Shown here: piece by piece, positions 29,101 through 39,886 of the stretch
Position numbering within the stretch: position 1 is the first letter of the stretch
How the letters are laid out: the number at the start of each line of letters is the position of its first letter
Assembly (NCBI GenBank): GCA_024305405.1
Contig: JAKNDB010000105.1
Location: 930,001 to 994,000 of the forward strand
Direction of reading: 5' to 3'
Length of the DNA stretch: 64,000 bases
Source: Dirofilaria immitis
Lineage: Eukaryota; Nematoda; Chromadorea; Rhabditida; Onchocercidae
Notes under the pieces: generated by a model
Told to the model about the DNA's origin: nothing
Seen by the model: the letters and a program-made list of their open reading frames with translations, nothing else
The model's database searches: none
Made by a program: the position numbers and the translations under genes

Positions 29101-32100
29101 CACCTGTATTTGTTTTCCATGCGAACTAACTTTACAACTTTTTCCCTGTCTTTCTTTTTGAGTCTTTAAATCTAGTAATAATGAGCATTTTCACTGGAGT
29201 TTTGAGGTTTCAAGAGTTGGATTGAAGTTGCGAAAAAAAGTCAAGAGTTGAACTTTAAAATTCTAAAATTTTAAAGATTAGAGTTTTGAAGTTTTAAGAT
29301 CTAGATACTTCTATGTATAGATGATTCGTCTAGGATTTTGTTTTTTATCTTTTAATTTGGCAGCCTTTGTAAAACATGGTCATCTTATATCTTCAATGAG
29401 ACCAGAACTATAGAATTTGAATTGATTAGAATTAAATTAATGTCTAATAGAATTTTATTATTATAATTATTCAGAATATCTCTTTTATGTTTTTGTTCTT
29501 TTTCTTGGATAAAAATATTTTGTCATCTCGGCAACTGGTATGCTATATGCATTATCTTGGGCAAACTGGGCATACTGATCTGAGATGTCCGTCTTTCCAA
29601 TCCATTGAAGGATTTCGTCACTTTTCACTGCTATATTCCAATTTATCTTTACCATTATCTCTTTCTTTGTTAATTTTTCTTATTACAAGTATTCCACTGC
29701 TAGATTCTCTGTCTTGCTAAAACAATTCATTCATGGTATCGAACATTTCATTGAGATTTGGTGACATTTAGCTCTTTTGCACTAATTGAGCGGAGGATTT
29801 CCAAAATTGTTTTGTGTCTGTAAATCTATATGTTTGCACTGTTCCAGGTTGTTTTCATTGTGACTATTTTAAAATTAGATTGCTGTATATAATTAATGCT
29901 CTGATTTCATCAAATTCATTGTGAATAAACAGATTAGAAAATGAGTGTATTGCAATTATCCTAGAATTACAGGTATATTGCTTGTTATTTGGCCACAGGA
30001 TATAATTCGGATATTTGACGACGGAGGTAGATACACTATGCAGAAAGGAATAAAAGGAGAATGTTGAAGTTGAAGGACTTGTTCTCTTTGACCCAACAGT
30101 AGTTGTGGCAATAACGGTAGAAAGTAGTTTTGGTCTTTTGAGTTCGTTCACATTTTATTCGAACTCATTTGGCTTTTCAAGGCTGTTCTCTCTTTTTCCT
30201 TCCGAATTACTGTCATCATTTCTCGCGGACAATATTAGTTTCGATTTTCCATTCGAATTCTGCTTGATTCTTTTGCATCTTTTTCAAGATGGAATAGACA
30301 GCATTATCAAGTCTTTATGAAATTATGGTTTGGGTTTGAATTTATGAAATGTTACCTTATAAATTGTTGCGGCTGCATCATCCATTAAATTTGTATTCCT
30401 CATTGACCTTTGCGATTAAAAAGTATGTGTGGTTGTTCTCACTGGAATATTTTTTTAATCTAAGAATGCCTATGTATTAATAACTTTTATTTACTTTCTT
30501 GAAGATTCAATTTTTTTTTCAATCTGCTCTGAAAAAGATTTTTTATAGAAGTATTGAGATTTAGATTGCAAATGGTTCTATACTTTAAAAAGAGACTTCA
30601 ATTAACAGATGGTTCGAACAATTTCCTTTAACTGCTTCCTCTATTCTTCTGCAAAATATACAATGACTTAAAAATATTCATTCTCCATTATGGTATTCTT
30701 AAAATTTCTTCATTTCTTGATTAGCAATATATTGCCTACTGGTTCAAATATACGGTTAATTTTCCAGCCTTCAAATATATTGGCGCCTTAAAGCTGAAAC
30801 GAGTCGATAATTATTTCCTTCGTAGTGTTACTTTTGTCAGTTTTAGAGTGATAGTTTGCTAATTGTCTTTGCTGTTTGTAGCATCACTTCCTGAAAATAC
30901 TTCTTTTCTTAGTTTATTGTATTCTAATTTATCAGAAGATTTTTAATGTTTTTTCATCTCTTCATTTTAAAAAATTTGATCTCACCGAATTATTTGAATT
31001 TGATGAGCAAATCTACTTAATAATGATGTTCTTGATGTTTCGTTACTTTTCCGATAATGATAAATTAAATTGTTGTTCATCATCTCTACTGTAAAATTTT
31101 TTCGATGAATTTCAGGTTTCACAGTGAAAGGCATTCTAAAGAACGAGTTTTTGCACACACCAGTATCAACACTGATTCATTGTCATCAATTTCTACTCAG
31201 ACTTGTGCATGGAGTCCATCTGCTGTTAAACGAGGTAAATGTTAAGTGCTCACAATTTATTTGTTACTCTAGATGGATCAGTTTGTACTCTCTCCTTCAA
31301 TACCTATATGGCTGTGTAAAGTATGTTGTGTAATCATTTCACAAATTTTTATAAGAAGCTCGCCAAAATTTGTTATGGCGATGTATGCTTTACCATTTCT
31401 TCCCTCTCAGAAATGCTGTAAGTGATCGAGCATAGGTTATGCTTTTGTTCAGTACCACATATCTCTGATTCTTACCGGAAGAAGCAGTTGAGTTAGTCCT
31501 TTCACTATAAGTGGAATTTGAAGCTTTTAAAAAATGCGATCAGCAGTTCCGGCTGAGTTCTACGAGCTAAACAGCTAATATTTGTTGGGAAATAAACGGA
31601 AGTGACAGACAAATTTAGGTTCTTCTCACATGATATGTATATATAAAATAGATTACCTGTTATGTTAAAAATAATGAGTTTTTCAGTATCAAAAACTGAT
31701 AACAAATTCACTTTTTTCTAAAGTCAATTTTGAAGAATACAGAATGCTGCATTTGTTCTTATGAGAGAAAATAGGAAGATATTGGAAATGTTTCGCAGAT
31801 CCCCACCTGTAGTTATGAATTACAGCTGATTTTTTAATGGGTTTTCTCGTACTGTCGTATGAAATTTATAAATTATGTTTTTTTCGGGAAGATTTATGAT
31901 TGCAAATAGATTAATTCTCGTTTTGCCAGATTATGATTAAGTTGACGTTGTTTTTCTCCCGAATTTTTATTCAAAAACCCTGAAATTTTCTTGATATTTC
32001 AGGAGCTTCTTTGCTTATAATACTTCTTCACCATCCAGTAGCAGCACGACTAATGAGCGTTTTATTTCTGCTGCGAATGTTTTTGCTAAAGAACAAACAG

Positions 32101-35100
32101 CCGTTTGGTCAGCAGTGAATAGTGAATTGAAAAATCGCCAAAAATTGCCAAGGTTTGGCTTTGACTGCATGTAACTTGCTCTCTTTTAGAGAAAATCAAT
32201 CATTCCTGCCATTTGTTAATATTACTTTCATTCCTTATCAAAAAAGTATTCGATTTTTGATTGAATAGATGGTTTGTATTTAAGAATCTCCTGTTTTATT
32301 TATTCTTTTCCGGATAATTTTGCTTTCTTTATTTGTTAGTCATTTTTATTCAGTACAGCAGCGCAGTAATATTGGTGATAATTGTTATCATTTAGATTAT
32401 CATTTGTATCTTTTTCAGATTATAGTTATGGAATTAATATAATATTATAATAGTTTTTTTAGTAATAGGAATATTTTTCCACTTAGTAACTCCATGCTCA
32501 ATTCATTCATTCCATTAACTAATAGTATCATTTCTTTTTCTGTTTCGTATAGTCAGTCATTCTACTGTTATTTCAATCTTTTATTTATTTCATTTTTGAA
32601 AACTAACTCTTACGTTGTCATTTTTTTCTACTTACAAAAAATGAATCGCAAAGTTAATATTATGTTCCAAAAGAAATCATTTATGGATTTTTTCGAAATT
32701 TTTTAATTTTCAACATAGATTCGACCAACGCCGCAAGTACCCTTATTAAAGAAGAGCTTACCTGCAGTAGCGGTTGGAAGTTCGTTGCAGAGTAAACTAC
32801 ATTCTCGTGCAGTGACTACTGGAAATGACAATCTAGGTTGTGTTCGACTTTGAATATGAATTATTCAGTGCTTCAACTTTATTAAATGACATCATATCTA
32901 TTTAAAAGATTTTTCTGTTGAAAAAATTTGTCGAATTATATACGTGTTTATTTTCTCGGGTTTTCAAATATTTTGAATTTCAGTTCTCCTTTTATATACA
33001 CAAAAAGTGAGACATATTGAGCAATATGAAAACAACTGTTATATTGATTAAGCATTACCCAGATACGTCTTTAATTTTAACATGGTGTGATATTCATTAA
33101 AGAAACAATGGCAAATCATATTTTTAGTATTATCAAAAGGTTTCCTTCACAACCGTCATCATCCGAAGATGCTCTTCATTTACGGCAACAAAATTCTGAC
33201 GATCAAAATACTTGCGAAAATTTAGCGTCTGAATATGTTCATATATCAGAATCCATCGATATGTCAACAAAAACAGATTCGATCGGTCAATTTTTGAATT
33301 TTTCTAAGAATTTGAATTTTTCGGTTAAATTTTTGGTGAAAGATATATCACAATGGTATTCAGTAACAAAAAATATTAGAGTTTATGGTAATAGTTAATG
33401 CTAAGATCACTTAGAACTATCTATGTAATGGTTTCATATTATAAATTGGTCACTTTATCATGAAAATTTAAATTCTGAATATGATTTCGAATTTAGTTAG
33501 CAGACGGATTGTTTTATAAAAATACCGGTTTCGAGAAATTTAATTTGGAAGGAAACTTTTGTTTAAACGAAAATTTATTAGTTTTTAGTAAAAATGGGAT
33601 CTTCAAATCAAGATCAAAATGGTAAAGACGATGATGATATTAGTATCGCTGGAACAATCTTCAACGAACCGTGGGATTCCAACGTTTGGGAGAATTTGTT
33701 GGATTTGGCGCATTATGGTGATGAAAAGCCGTCCACTCTTACTCGGCACCATGACGCGAATCAAACTATTCTTGGTTAATTTTTGTTTCTGTATTATAAG
33801 TTTTCAGCGTTTTTGGAAAAGGATTCGGATTAGTTCATTTTAAGTGAAAGTTTGAATATGAAAACGAAAAATTTCACGAGAGTCTTTACCTTGTTTTTAT
33901 GTGTTCCAAAGCAGTATTATGAAGATGTTGCATGTGTAATATAAGAACTCTATGGCACCGTTCATTATACTTTTCTAAAATTGTTATAAATTAATATAGT
34001 GTAAATGGAACATATTTGGTTTTCTTTAAATTTGCTGTGTCTTTTTTGTGATACTAATCATTTTACTTTTTAGGCGAAGCGATAGTTGAAGAAGGTGATG
34101 ATGAAGTAATTTGTTCGCTAGAAATAAGTTATGATGGTGAGGAAGGAAGAAGTTTTCAGAAATTACAGGCCAGTGTAGATGATGGTCGAAGTATGATTTG
34201 ATTTAGAAATATTCCGCTTAATTTGCTTATGTGAATTAAAAAGAATTTCATTTTTTTTTTGATTTGTCTTGGACAGAGATAAAATTTTTCAATCGGGATT
34301 TCTGGATTTACGGCTATATTTCTGTCTTTTAGATCAACTTTTCGGCTTTATATCATTTGTTTTTATTTCTGTTTGTAATTAAAATTTCACTTCTCTAGTA
34401 ATTCAAGGTAAAGATGACTATGGCGTAGTAATTCGGAGATTTGATAATCATCATTTAAATAATAACGCAGAATCAGATGGCCGACGTAATGGTATTATAA
34501 GCATTAGTGCACATCTGAAAAATGAAGATAGCCTGGATAAACAACAACAAGTTGAATCAAGCTAGTTAGTATATTTGTTTAGTCAGGATTTACTTCGAAA
34601 TTATTCGGTCGCTTTATTTTGATATTATTCATTAAAATGGATTTACATTTGCGTACTATTTCCTCAATTTCAGTAAGTCAGTCACGAGTGGTAACGAAGA
34701 TCCAGAACCATCAAATTCAATGATCAACATAAGTAATGCTGGAGAAACGTCGGATGGAACAGCCACCATGGATAGCTATAAATCAGCAAACACACATTCA
34801 GTATGTTTGTTAGTCATGTTATTTCTGATCAATCAGGGGAACTATTTCAGCAGTTTTGGATCCATAAATTATAATTTTCTAACTTCATTATCATATATGA
34901 AACATTTCTGCTCTTCCATGTTCTTGTTTTAGACTGTTTCTATAATTTCCAGCTGCCACGTATTTTTCCACGATATTCGAAGCTTGATGATTCATGGCTT
35001 GAGTCTCTGGATGACATCCCAACAAGCATTCGCGCACTTTCACCCATTATTTCGCCGCCGCGACTTAAAAATAGTTTGAGCGCAGATCCGGGTACAAAGA

Positions 35101-37508
35101 TTCAGGAATATGTTGAAAGGTATATTGACTTTGAATTCTTATGAAATATTTTTTGTAAGTTACTACAGAAATTAAATCCATAAAAATAATTTTGTTTTGA
35201 TATGTATAATTGGGACTATTAGCTGTAGACTATCGCAAGAGGAAAATACAGTATTTGGCGCTACATTACGTCGTTTCATCGAATGTACGTTTGAAGCAGA
35301 AGAATGCGATCCACAGGTATCTTTTAATTTTTTTTTAAATTGATAATGAGCAAGGTTCAACCCGATCAACAATTTCTAAATTTTGATAAATAATTTTAGG
35401 TGAAATAAATGGTGATGAGAAAGGAAAAAATATTTAAAGTGTGCAGAAATTTTAAATTATTTAGCAAATTCAGATAGGATCGTTATTTGGAAAAATATAA
35501 AAGAATGGCTACGCATGATTTTAGGTAGTAATTCGAAATGTTCGACAGTTTTTAAATGGTTTAAAGAATTATCTAGTAAAGCATGGAGAAGGCGAACTTC
35601 ATGATCTAATAGAGAAAGAACGCGCGCGACTGAATGCTAACGAATTTTTGAATATTGATGCAATTTTGGAAGCTGTTCTGCACAAAATTGTTCTTTGTAA
35701 GTGTTTCTATAAAATATTGATCATCTATTCAATTTGTTAAGTTTTAGCAATTTCTGTTTTATTGTTTGGATTGGATTATACTGGTTTTTTTACTGAATTG
35801 AAATTGAAAGGTTTTTATATTTCTGAGAAAAATGTGATTGAAGTAGAGAAATTTAGACCCAGTGAAACCACATCTTTATCATTTGATGGTACGCGAATAT
35901 TCAAAAATGGCTGGCTTCAAGCGCTTTCGGAAAATCTTACCTATGTCCGAACTTTATCGCCCGAACAATTAGGATTTGGAGTTCGCTGTAAAGTATGTTG
36001 CTCGTTATGATATTGAATTAATATTGTGAAGGAAGATTTTGTGATAATTCAGATGAATACAATTTTGAATCATTGAAATTTGGTGAATTTATAATCCATT
36101 TTTAATTCACTGAAATTTGAAGAATTTATATTTTTTCGACTGTATTGATTTTAGTTTACGCCACCTACAACCCAGAAAATGGAAACAATTAAAATTTGCT
36201 TGCGGAAAATGCAACATCATTATTCACCGTTGAAAAAATTAGAAAATTTACTGCGAGTGATATTTTTGGCAATTGGTAGGAAGCAGTTCTGCGATAATTC
36301 GAATACTGATATAGAAAATTATGATCCGATTAGCATCGAAAGTAGCAAGATTAAAGTTTTGCCTCCTGCTGATGGTTAGCATTAATAAAAGTAATTAAAT
36401 GTATTTATAGATTGACTTTTTTGTTATTACAGCTAAGTTGGTAATAAGATACAGGATATCGTAAAATCTTTTATTTGATTGATTTGGATATCTGATAATT
36501 TTCATTAGATAATCTAGTTACCGACGACCGTTTATATGACTTTTGAATGACATTGATTTTGATTATTAAATTAGATTGGAAGAGTGATGAGTCAAATTTA
36601 GAACTGGTACGATGGTTAGTGTACTTGTTGGCGCGTACATCAACGGTCGGCTGTGAAGTTGAAGCATGGTACATGTGGGAGTTGCTCCCAAAACAGTTGT
36701 TGACTACTGGTGATTCCAGTTACTACCTCATTACTCTTTTTTCCGCCATTGATGTGCTGAAAAATACCGAAAGCATTCGAAAATTAGGCCAAGTGGATGA
36801 CTATTCAGTAACGGTATCTTGATTTTTTTTTTTGAATTTCAACTTTTTAAAGATTTGAAATTTTGAATATTCAAGAAATGATTTCTTTTTGTTTATAGGA
36901 AGATGGGTCATATTGTTCTTCATTAGGAAGTGTTAGCCCAGTATTTTCGTCATCATCAGATGCTTTTGTGAAAGTAGCCGTTCCGGATGAATTGGATGGT
37001 TCCATTCGATATCATACATTTCCTGGTGTACCACAAATGACTGCTGGAAAACTCTGCCGTGTTATCGCACATCAATTTGGCATTACAAATCCTGAAGATC
37101 ATGGGTTGTATGTCTTTCTTGTTCTCTTTTATCATATCCTGGCTAAACTGTAGTACTTAAAATCAAAGAAATATTTAAAATTAAAACAAATAACTACTAA
37201 AGAAGTTTTCTTGTATGAGTGTTGCTTGCACAGTGAAAACACATTTCAAAAGATTAAATTTCCTGTCGAACTTGTGATTGAAGTACCTCTTTAAATATTC
37301 AGTTGCAAATTTTTAGCTTTTTTTGGTCGAGACGTTTTATTTCAGATATCTTCTAGTGGATGGTTACGAAACATGTCTGTTGACAAACGAATGCCCTGAT
37401 TTAATTCGTCATCAGTTAAGGCAAGCACATAAAGCGCATCTGTTCGCTTATAAACGACATGAAGCGAAAATAGCTTGGCCTAAATTTGCAGTTTCATCCC
37501 TTTCTTGA
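14185..37508 (+). CDS. rin-1: RIN-family Rab5 GEF (SH2-VPS9-RA protein)
   Basis: RIN proteins bind phosphotyrosine and activated Ras and catalyse nucleotide exchange on Rab5 at early endosomes. Exons: 14185-14247, 14589-14690, 14931-15050, 15297-15455, 15709-15899, 16535-16626, 21602-21808, 22067-22331, 22502-22749, 23152-23368, 24359-24484, 24714-24882, 25178-25209, 31116-31234, 31273-31315, 32003-32152, 32359-32374, 32719-32836, 33103-33285, 33589-33774, 34074-34190, 34399-34564, 34674-34800, 34953-35119, 35223-35316, 35525-35700, 35857-35992, 36155-36374, 36575-36813, 36899-37107, 37346-37508. All phases agree, giving 4620 nt (1539 aa). SH2 covers residues about 126-213, a serine-rich linker about 245-1070, RIN-homology/VPS9 about 1130-1415 and RA about 1436-1525. 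Vertebrate RINs are shorter (about 780-990 aa); fly Sprint is similarly long. Weak points are the start (an acceptor at 14094 suggests trans-splicing), the 43- and 16-nt exons, and the acceptors at 33103 and 35857. Symbol follows C. elegans. Confidence 0.88.
15297..15899 (+). other. SH2 domain of the RIN-like protein
   Basis: Two exons encode a full SH2 fold. The first carries HPIWYLQHIGRSAA with the RIN-type tryptophan start. The second opens AFIVRSSS, where the Arg of FIVRSS is the phosphotyrosine-binding residue, and ends HYLIES...LLIEHYCLNG. The stretch MALSIRSPPG and the following exon (NLVLPVAITRCC) also match the RIN order after SH2. An in-frame codon for Gly is split across the intron at 15900. 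Confidence 0.9.
16627..21601 (+). other. Large intron (about 5 kb) of the RIN-like gene
   Basis: It lies between the exon ending in LQSLALMGQ and the exon beginning FWTSN. I found no convincing nested exon on either strand. The open frames (for example 17688-17933) are AT-rich and unsupported by splice sites. Confidence 0.6.
21602..24882 (+). other. Serine-rich linker exons of the RIN-like protein
   Basis: Six exons encode a polar, probably disordered stretch rich in Ser, Asn, Arg and Gln (KRRSSFTKHYVSTAAN, SHQQQQHSRR), with a short proline/lysine patch (PKPTVKPKPLTL). RIN proteins usually carry a proline-rich, low-complexity linker between SH2 and VPS9. Its sequence conservation is low, so these exons are supported by phase and frame rather than by homology. 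Confidence 0.75.
25178..25213 (+). other. Alternative 3' terminus of the RIN-like gene (short isoform)
   Basis: After the acceptor at 25177 the frame reads TINEGLVTPVV and then TGA (25211-25213). Splicing at the donor GTGACG (25210) instead removes the stop and joins in phase to the exon at 31116, giving the full-length form. Donor and stop overlap, so skipping this donor would give an SH2-plus-linker protein lacking VPS9 and RA, with a hydrophobic PVV end. No canonical poly(A) signal was seen close by. Confidence 0.4.
25587..25605. repeat. Poly-T homopolymer
   Basis: About 19 consecutive T inside the 5.9-kb intron. Simple repeat only. Confidence 0.85.
30155..30403 (-). CDS. Nested small gene in a RIN intron, frame-disrupted
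   Basis: On the minus strand, ATG at 30403 opens MRNTNLMDDAAATIYK, ending at a good donor (GTAACA, 30355-30350). After a 43-bp intron (acceptor ATAAAG), exon 2 (30312-30155) reads RLDNAVYSILKKMQKNQ...ETNIVRE, then one base later NDDSNSEGKREN...NEFE and TAA. The stop overlaps an AATAAA (30159-30154). The product would be a charged, helical protein of about 70 residues with no membrane segment; I do not recognise it. Two single-base frame slips are needed: one at the exon 2 start and one at GAGAAATGATG. It could be a live gene with assembly errors, or a recent pseudogene. Codon content and flanking signals are unlike the surrounding intron. Confidence 0.42.
31273..31315 (+). other. 43-nt exon of the RIN-like gene
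   Basis: This small exon (acceptor GTTACTCTAG, donor GTAAAG, coding GSVCTLSFNTYMA) is required to move from phase 1 at the 31234 donor to phase 2 at the 32003 acceptor. The flanking exons cannot be joined in frame without it. Confidence 0.6.
32359..32374 (+). other. Candidate 16-nt microexon of the RIN-like gene
   Basis: The exons ending at 32152 (phase 2) and starting at 32719 (phase 0) do not join directly. A 16-nt segment flanked by TACAG and GTGATA supplies exactly the missing phase and adds about six residues (SSAVIL). Tentative. Confidence 0.35.
34953..36813 (+). other. RIN-homology and VPS9 (Rab5 GEF) domain
   Basis: Six exons. The RH region contains GATLRRFIECTFEAEECDPQ. It is followed by IRNVRQFLNGLKNYLVKHGE, a segment closely matching RIN proteins, and by FLNIDAILEAVLHKIV, LSENLTYVRTL, MQHHYSPLKKLENLLRVI, LVRWLVYLLART and VEAWYMWELL. 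The paired tyrosines in DSSYYLITLFSAI sit where VPS9 domains place a conserved tyrosine needed for exchange on Rab5. A short insert follows LLRVIFLAIG before the aspartate-containing PPADDW. All landmarks of an active GEF domain appear present. Confidence 0.92.
36899..37508 (+). other. Ras-association (RA) domain, C-terminus of the RIN-like protein
   Basis: Two exons give FVKVAVPDELDG, MTAGKLCRVIAHQFGI, PEDHGLYLLVDGYE and LFAYKRHEAKIAWPKF, the order of strands and helix in RIN RA domains (conserved GL-F/Y-L-VDG core). The frame ends SSLS with TGA at 37506-37508. RA domains of this family bind active Ras, coupling Ras signalling to Rab5. Confidence 0.9.
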
Positions 37509-37641
37509 TGTTACTTAGGTAATACTGTCCTATAGTAGCGGAAAGTGGATTTATTGTGAAGGGGACCATCTTTGATTTTGTTAGTTGATGTAAAGGAAGT
37601 TGTTTAAAAATCATCAATTGAGAAGTTTTTTCTTCTTAAAA

Positions 37642-37647
37642 AATAAA
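37642..37647 (+). terminator. Poly(A) signal of the RIN-like gene
   Basis: AATAAA lies 134 bases after the stop codon at 37508, in an AT-rich 3' UTR. Confidence 0.45.
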
Positions 37648-37649
37648 GG

Positions 37650-39240
37650 CAATTATAATTATTTTAATATGTTTTGTCGCAAATTTTGCTAAATATTTTA
37701 CTAATTTCTAATTAGGTCTAATTAGATTGTAACGATGTAGATTTCATCTGTTTTTGCTCAATTTACAATTGTTGTAGAATTTTGTTTTAACTTATAAATT
37801 TGATTAATCCAAAGATTGTTTTATGATCAGTGAAATGGGAATTTGTATTGACAGGTATCCTTTAATTAGAAATTACCATTATACGGAAATTGAAAGTAAA
37901 TTTAGAGATGATCTTCAATTCACTGAACTTTGTGGAATTCATGAAGTGAATTTGAAAGGTATAGAAAGCAATATTAAAATAGTAAATTATGATAACATTC
38001 CATTTGAAAGAAACATTTAATTAATGCGATAATTTATATGAAAATTTCGATTTTGGAACCATAGTTATTTTATGATATTTGAAATAGTGGTTCCTCCTGT
38101 CATTTCTGGTTTTTTTTTCCTTTCCTGTCCAAAAGTTCTTTGGTCTGTCATATTTTTGTATATTTGAATAATAATTATTGCATTAATTTTTTTGCACATC
38201 CTGTTCAGAACATTTATTTGTTCTCCAGGTGACCTTAAATATGTCCTGATATTTGTTTTGAAATAATAGAGAGTTTCATTGATTTGTATAGTAATATTAG
38301 GATGTCGTAACTTTAACTGGTGATATCTTATCATCCCAGAATTTGACATGAATTTAATAGATAGAAAGGAAAGGCTGATTTCGGATTTCAGAGTTGTTGA
38401 CTTATGTCGAAGTTTGTTGGTGGTTGAACCATCTAAATTTAAAGAAAAATAAGTACTTCTGTCATATTTACATGGAAATAGTGGTTTTATATGTTATCGC
38501 AGAATTTTATGCCATATGTCTAATATATTATAGAATAAACCATCATACCTTCGTCATGTATCATTTTGATGTATGCAGGAAAAGAATCTCACTTTTATTA
38601 TTCCTATGTTCTTTTGAATTTTTGTTTTTCATATTTTCATTGTACTTGTTGTTCATATTTATGCGTAAAAGACAAAATGTCTGATAAATAAGAAATAAAT
38701 TATTTCATTAACGGTTCGTTGTATTGCTGCTATTCCAAAATATATTCAGATGTTTAGACATCAGGAATTATTGCAACCGCAGAGTGTGAATTTTGGAGTT
38801 AGAAATGTAAACTCAAAAATGTAGAGTTGAGAAAAGTCGGTTTATCGAAGGTGTATAAATGCTTAGAGGAAGATTAATAGGGTATCATAATTTTAACAGT
38901 TTCTATTGAATTCAACGTCCTTGTGAAGCAAATAGTCATGACAGTGATTTTAGAAATGGAAAAGGGAGTTATCTTTTGGGGCATAAGATTTATAAGACAG
39001 TAGTAATTGTCCCGGAATGACTGATTTCAGGTTTAGAAATAGAGATTTTGTAAATCCTGTTTTTACGTAATCGCTGAAGGTGGAAAATATCTGCGCTGAA
39101 ACTATGGCTATAAATTCTTGCAAAAGGACGCTACTGTATTTGGAGAATATTTGTATTTTTAAATGTTGTGGTCGGACTTTGATAGGATCAAAATGATCTA
39201 ACAACTAAGCACAAGTTGCAATTTGTTTCTTACGAATTAT
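37650..39240. other. Intergenic stretch between the RIN-like gene and the EF-Ts gene
   Basis: No supported exon on either strand. The open frames at 38065-38349, 38394-38684 and 38950-39204 are low-complexity or hydrophobic and lack splice signals or family resemblance. Confidence 0.45.
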
Positions 39241-39490
39241 ATTTGTCGTTGCCCACTTCATCGGCAACAGATTTGTCTTTAGTTTCGAGATGCTGATGGG
39301 GGTACGAACGGTGAAAGAACGGTCTCACTTCATCTCGACCCCCAAATTCACGTAACTCCCTGCGTGGAGAATTTGTTCCTCACGATAATATGGCATTAAA
39401 TATCCGAAGAGATATGCGGAACGAAAATCCTCTGTCTCATAGATAAATTTCTGTGAAGAGATGCTAGTGTGACGAGGGAATTAAGTTGTG
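39240..39490. other. GC-richer structured island (candidate ncRNA or dispersed repeat)
   Basis: This patch is richer in G+C than its surroundings and dense in inverted repeats. GTTGCC (39248-39253) pairs with GGCAAC (39263-39268), TCGAGATG (39285-39292) with CATCTCGA (39331-39338), and TGGGGGT (39297-39303) with ACCCCCA (39338-39344). The last two stems interleave, a pseudoknot topology. CACG (39349-39352) can pair with CGTG (39363-39366). No long frame covers it. It could be a structured RNA gene or an old interspersed element; part of it resembles patches at 53.8-54.05 and 58.3-58.45 kb. I could not match it to RNase P/MRP, SRP or snRNA motifs. Confidence 0.4.
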
Positions 39491-39886
39491 GCCCGTTTTC
39501 TCGTTGTATGGACTGTTCATTGTTTTGCATTATCTTTTATTTTTAAGAAATTCGATGATTGCATCGCCGCATTTAATACGATTAATTGTGTTCAGAAAAT
39601 GTTTCAACCAATTATGTTCAGCTACTATTGTCGCGCCTACATCGACTGATACCAAGGAAGTAATCTTTTGTATTTTGAAGCATTCCAAATTTAGTAAAAA
39701 GTCAATTTTATTAAAATTCATTTATGCGTTCGAATGAGTCGAATTTATGATTGTTGCAATTCATGACAATCTAATTTTGTTCGAATTTCAATCATATATT
39801 CCTGTTTCAAATGTTACTAACATGTGGCTTGTTCCTCATAAAATGGGAGCTTTTCACTTAGAAATAATAAGCTAATTTTACTTCTT

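Larger units (their letters stand above)
25210..31115 (+). other. Largest intron (5.9 kb) of the RIN-like gene
   Basis: It contains a poly-T tract (25587-25605) and, near its 3' end, a small gene on the opposite strand (30155-30403). The rest shows only unsupported short frames. Confidence 0.6.

Noticed and set aside
29487..29720. 77-codon plus-strand frame in the 5.9-kb intron
   Set aside because: Phenylalanine-rich start and low-complexity end; no acceptor or donor fits the host gene.
35762..35856. Upstream extension of the VPS9 exon (LFGLDYTGFFTELKLKG...)
   Set aside because: Its phase does not fit the preceding donor at 35700, while an acceptor at 35856 does and gives the expected RIN continuation.
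39240..39490. RNase P, RNase MRP, SRP, snRNA or tRNA identity for the structured island
   Set aside because: None of the conserved sequence elements of those RNAs was visible; only the stems are supported.
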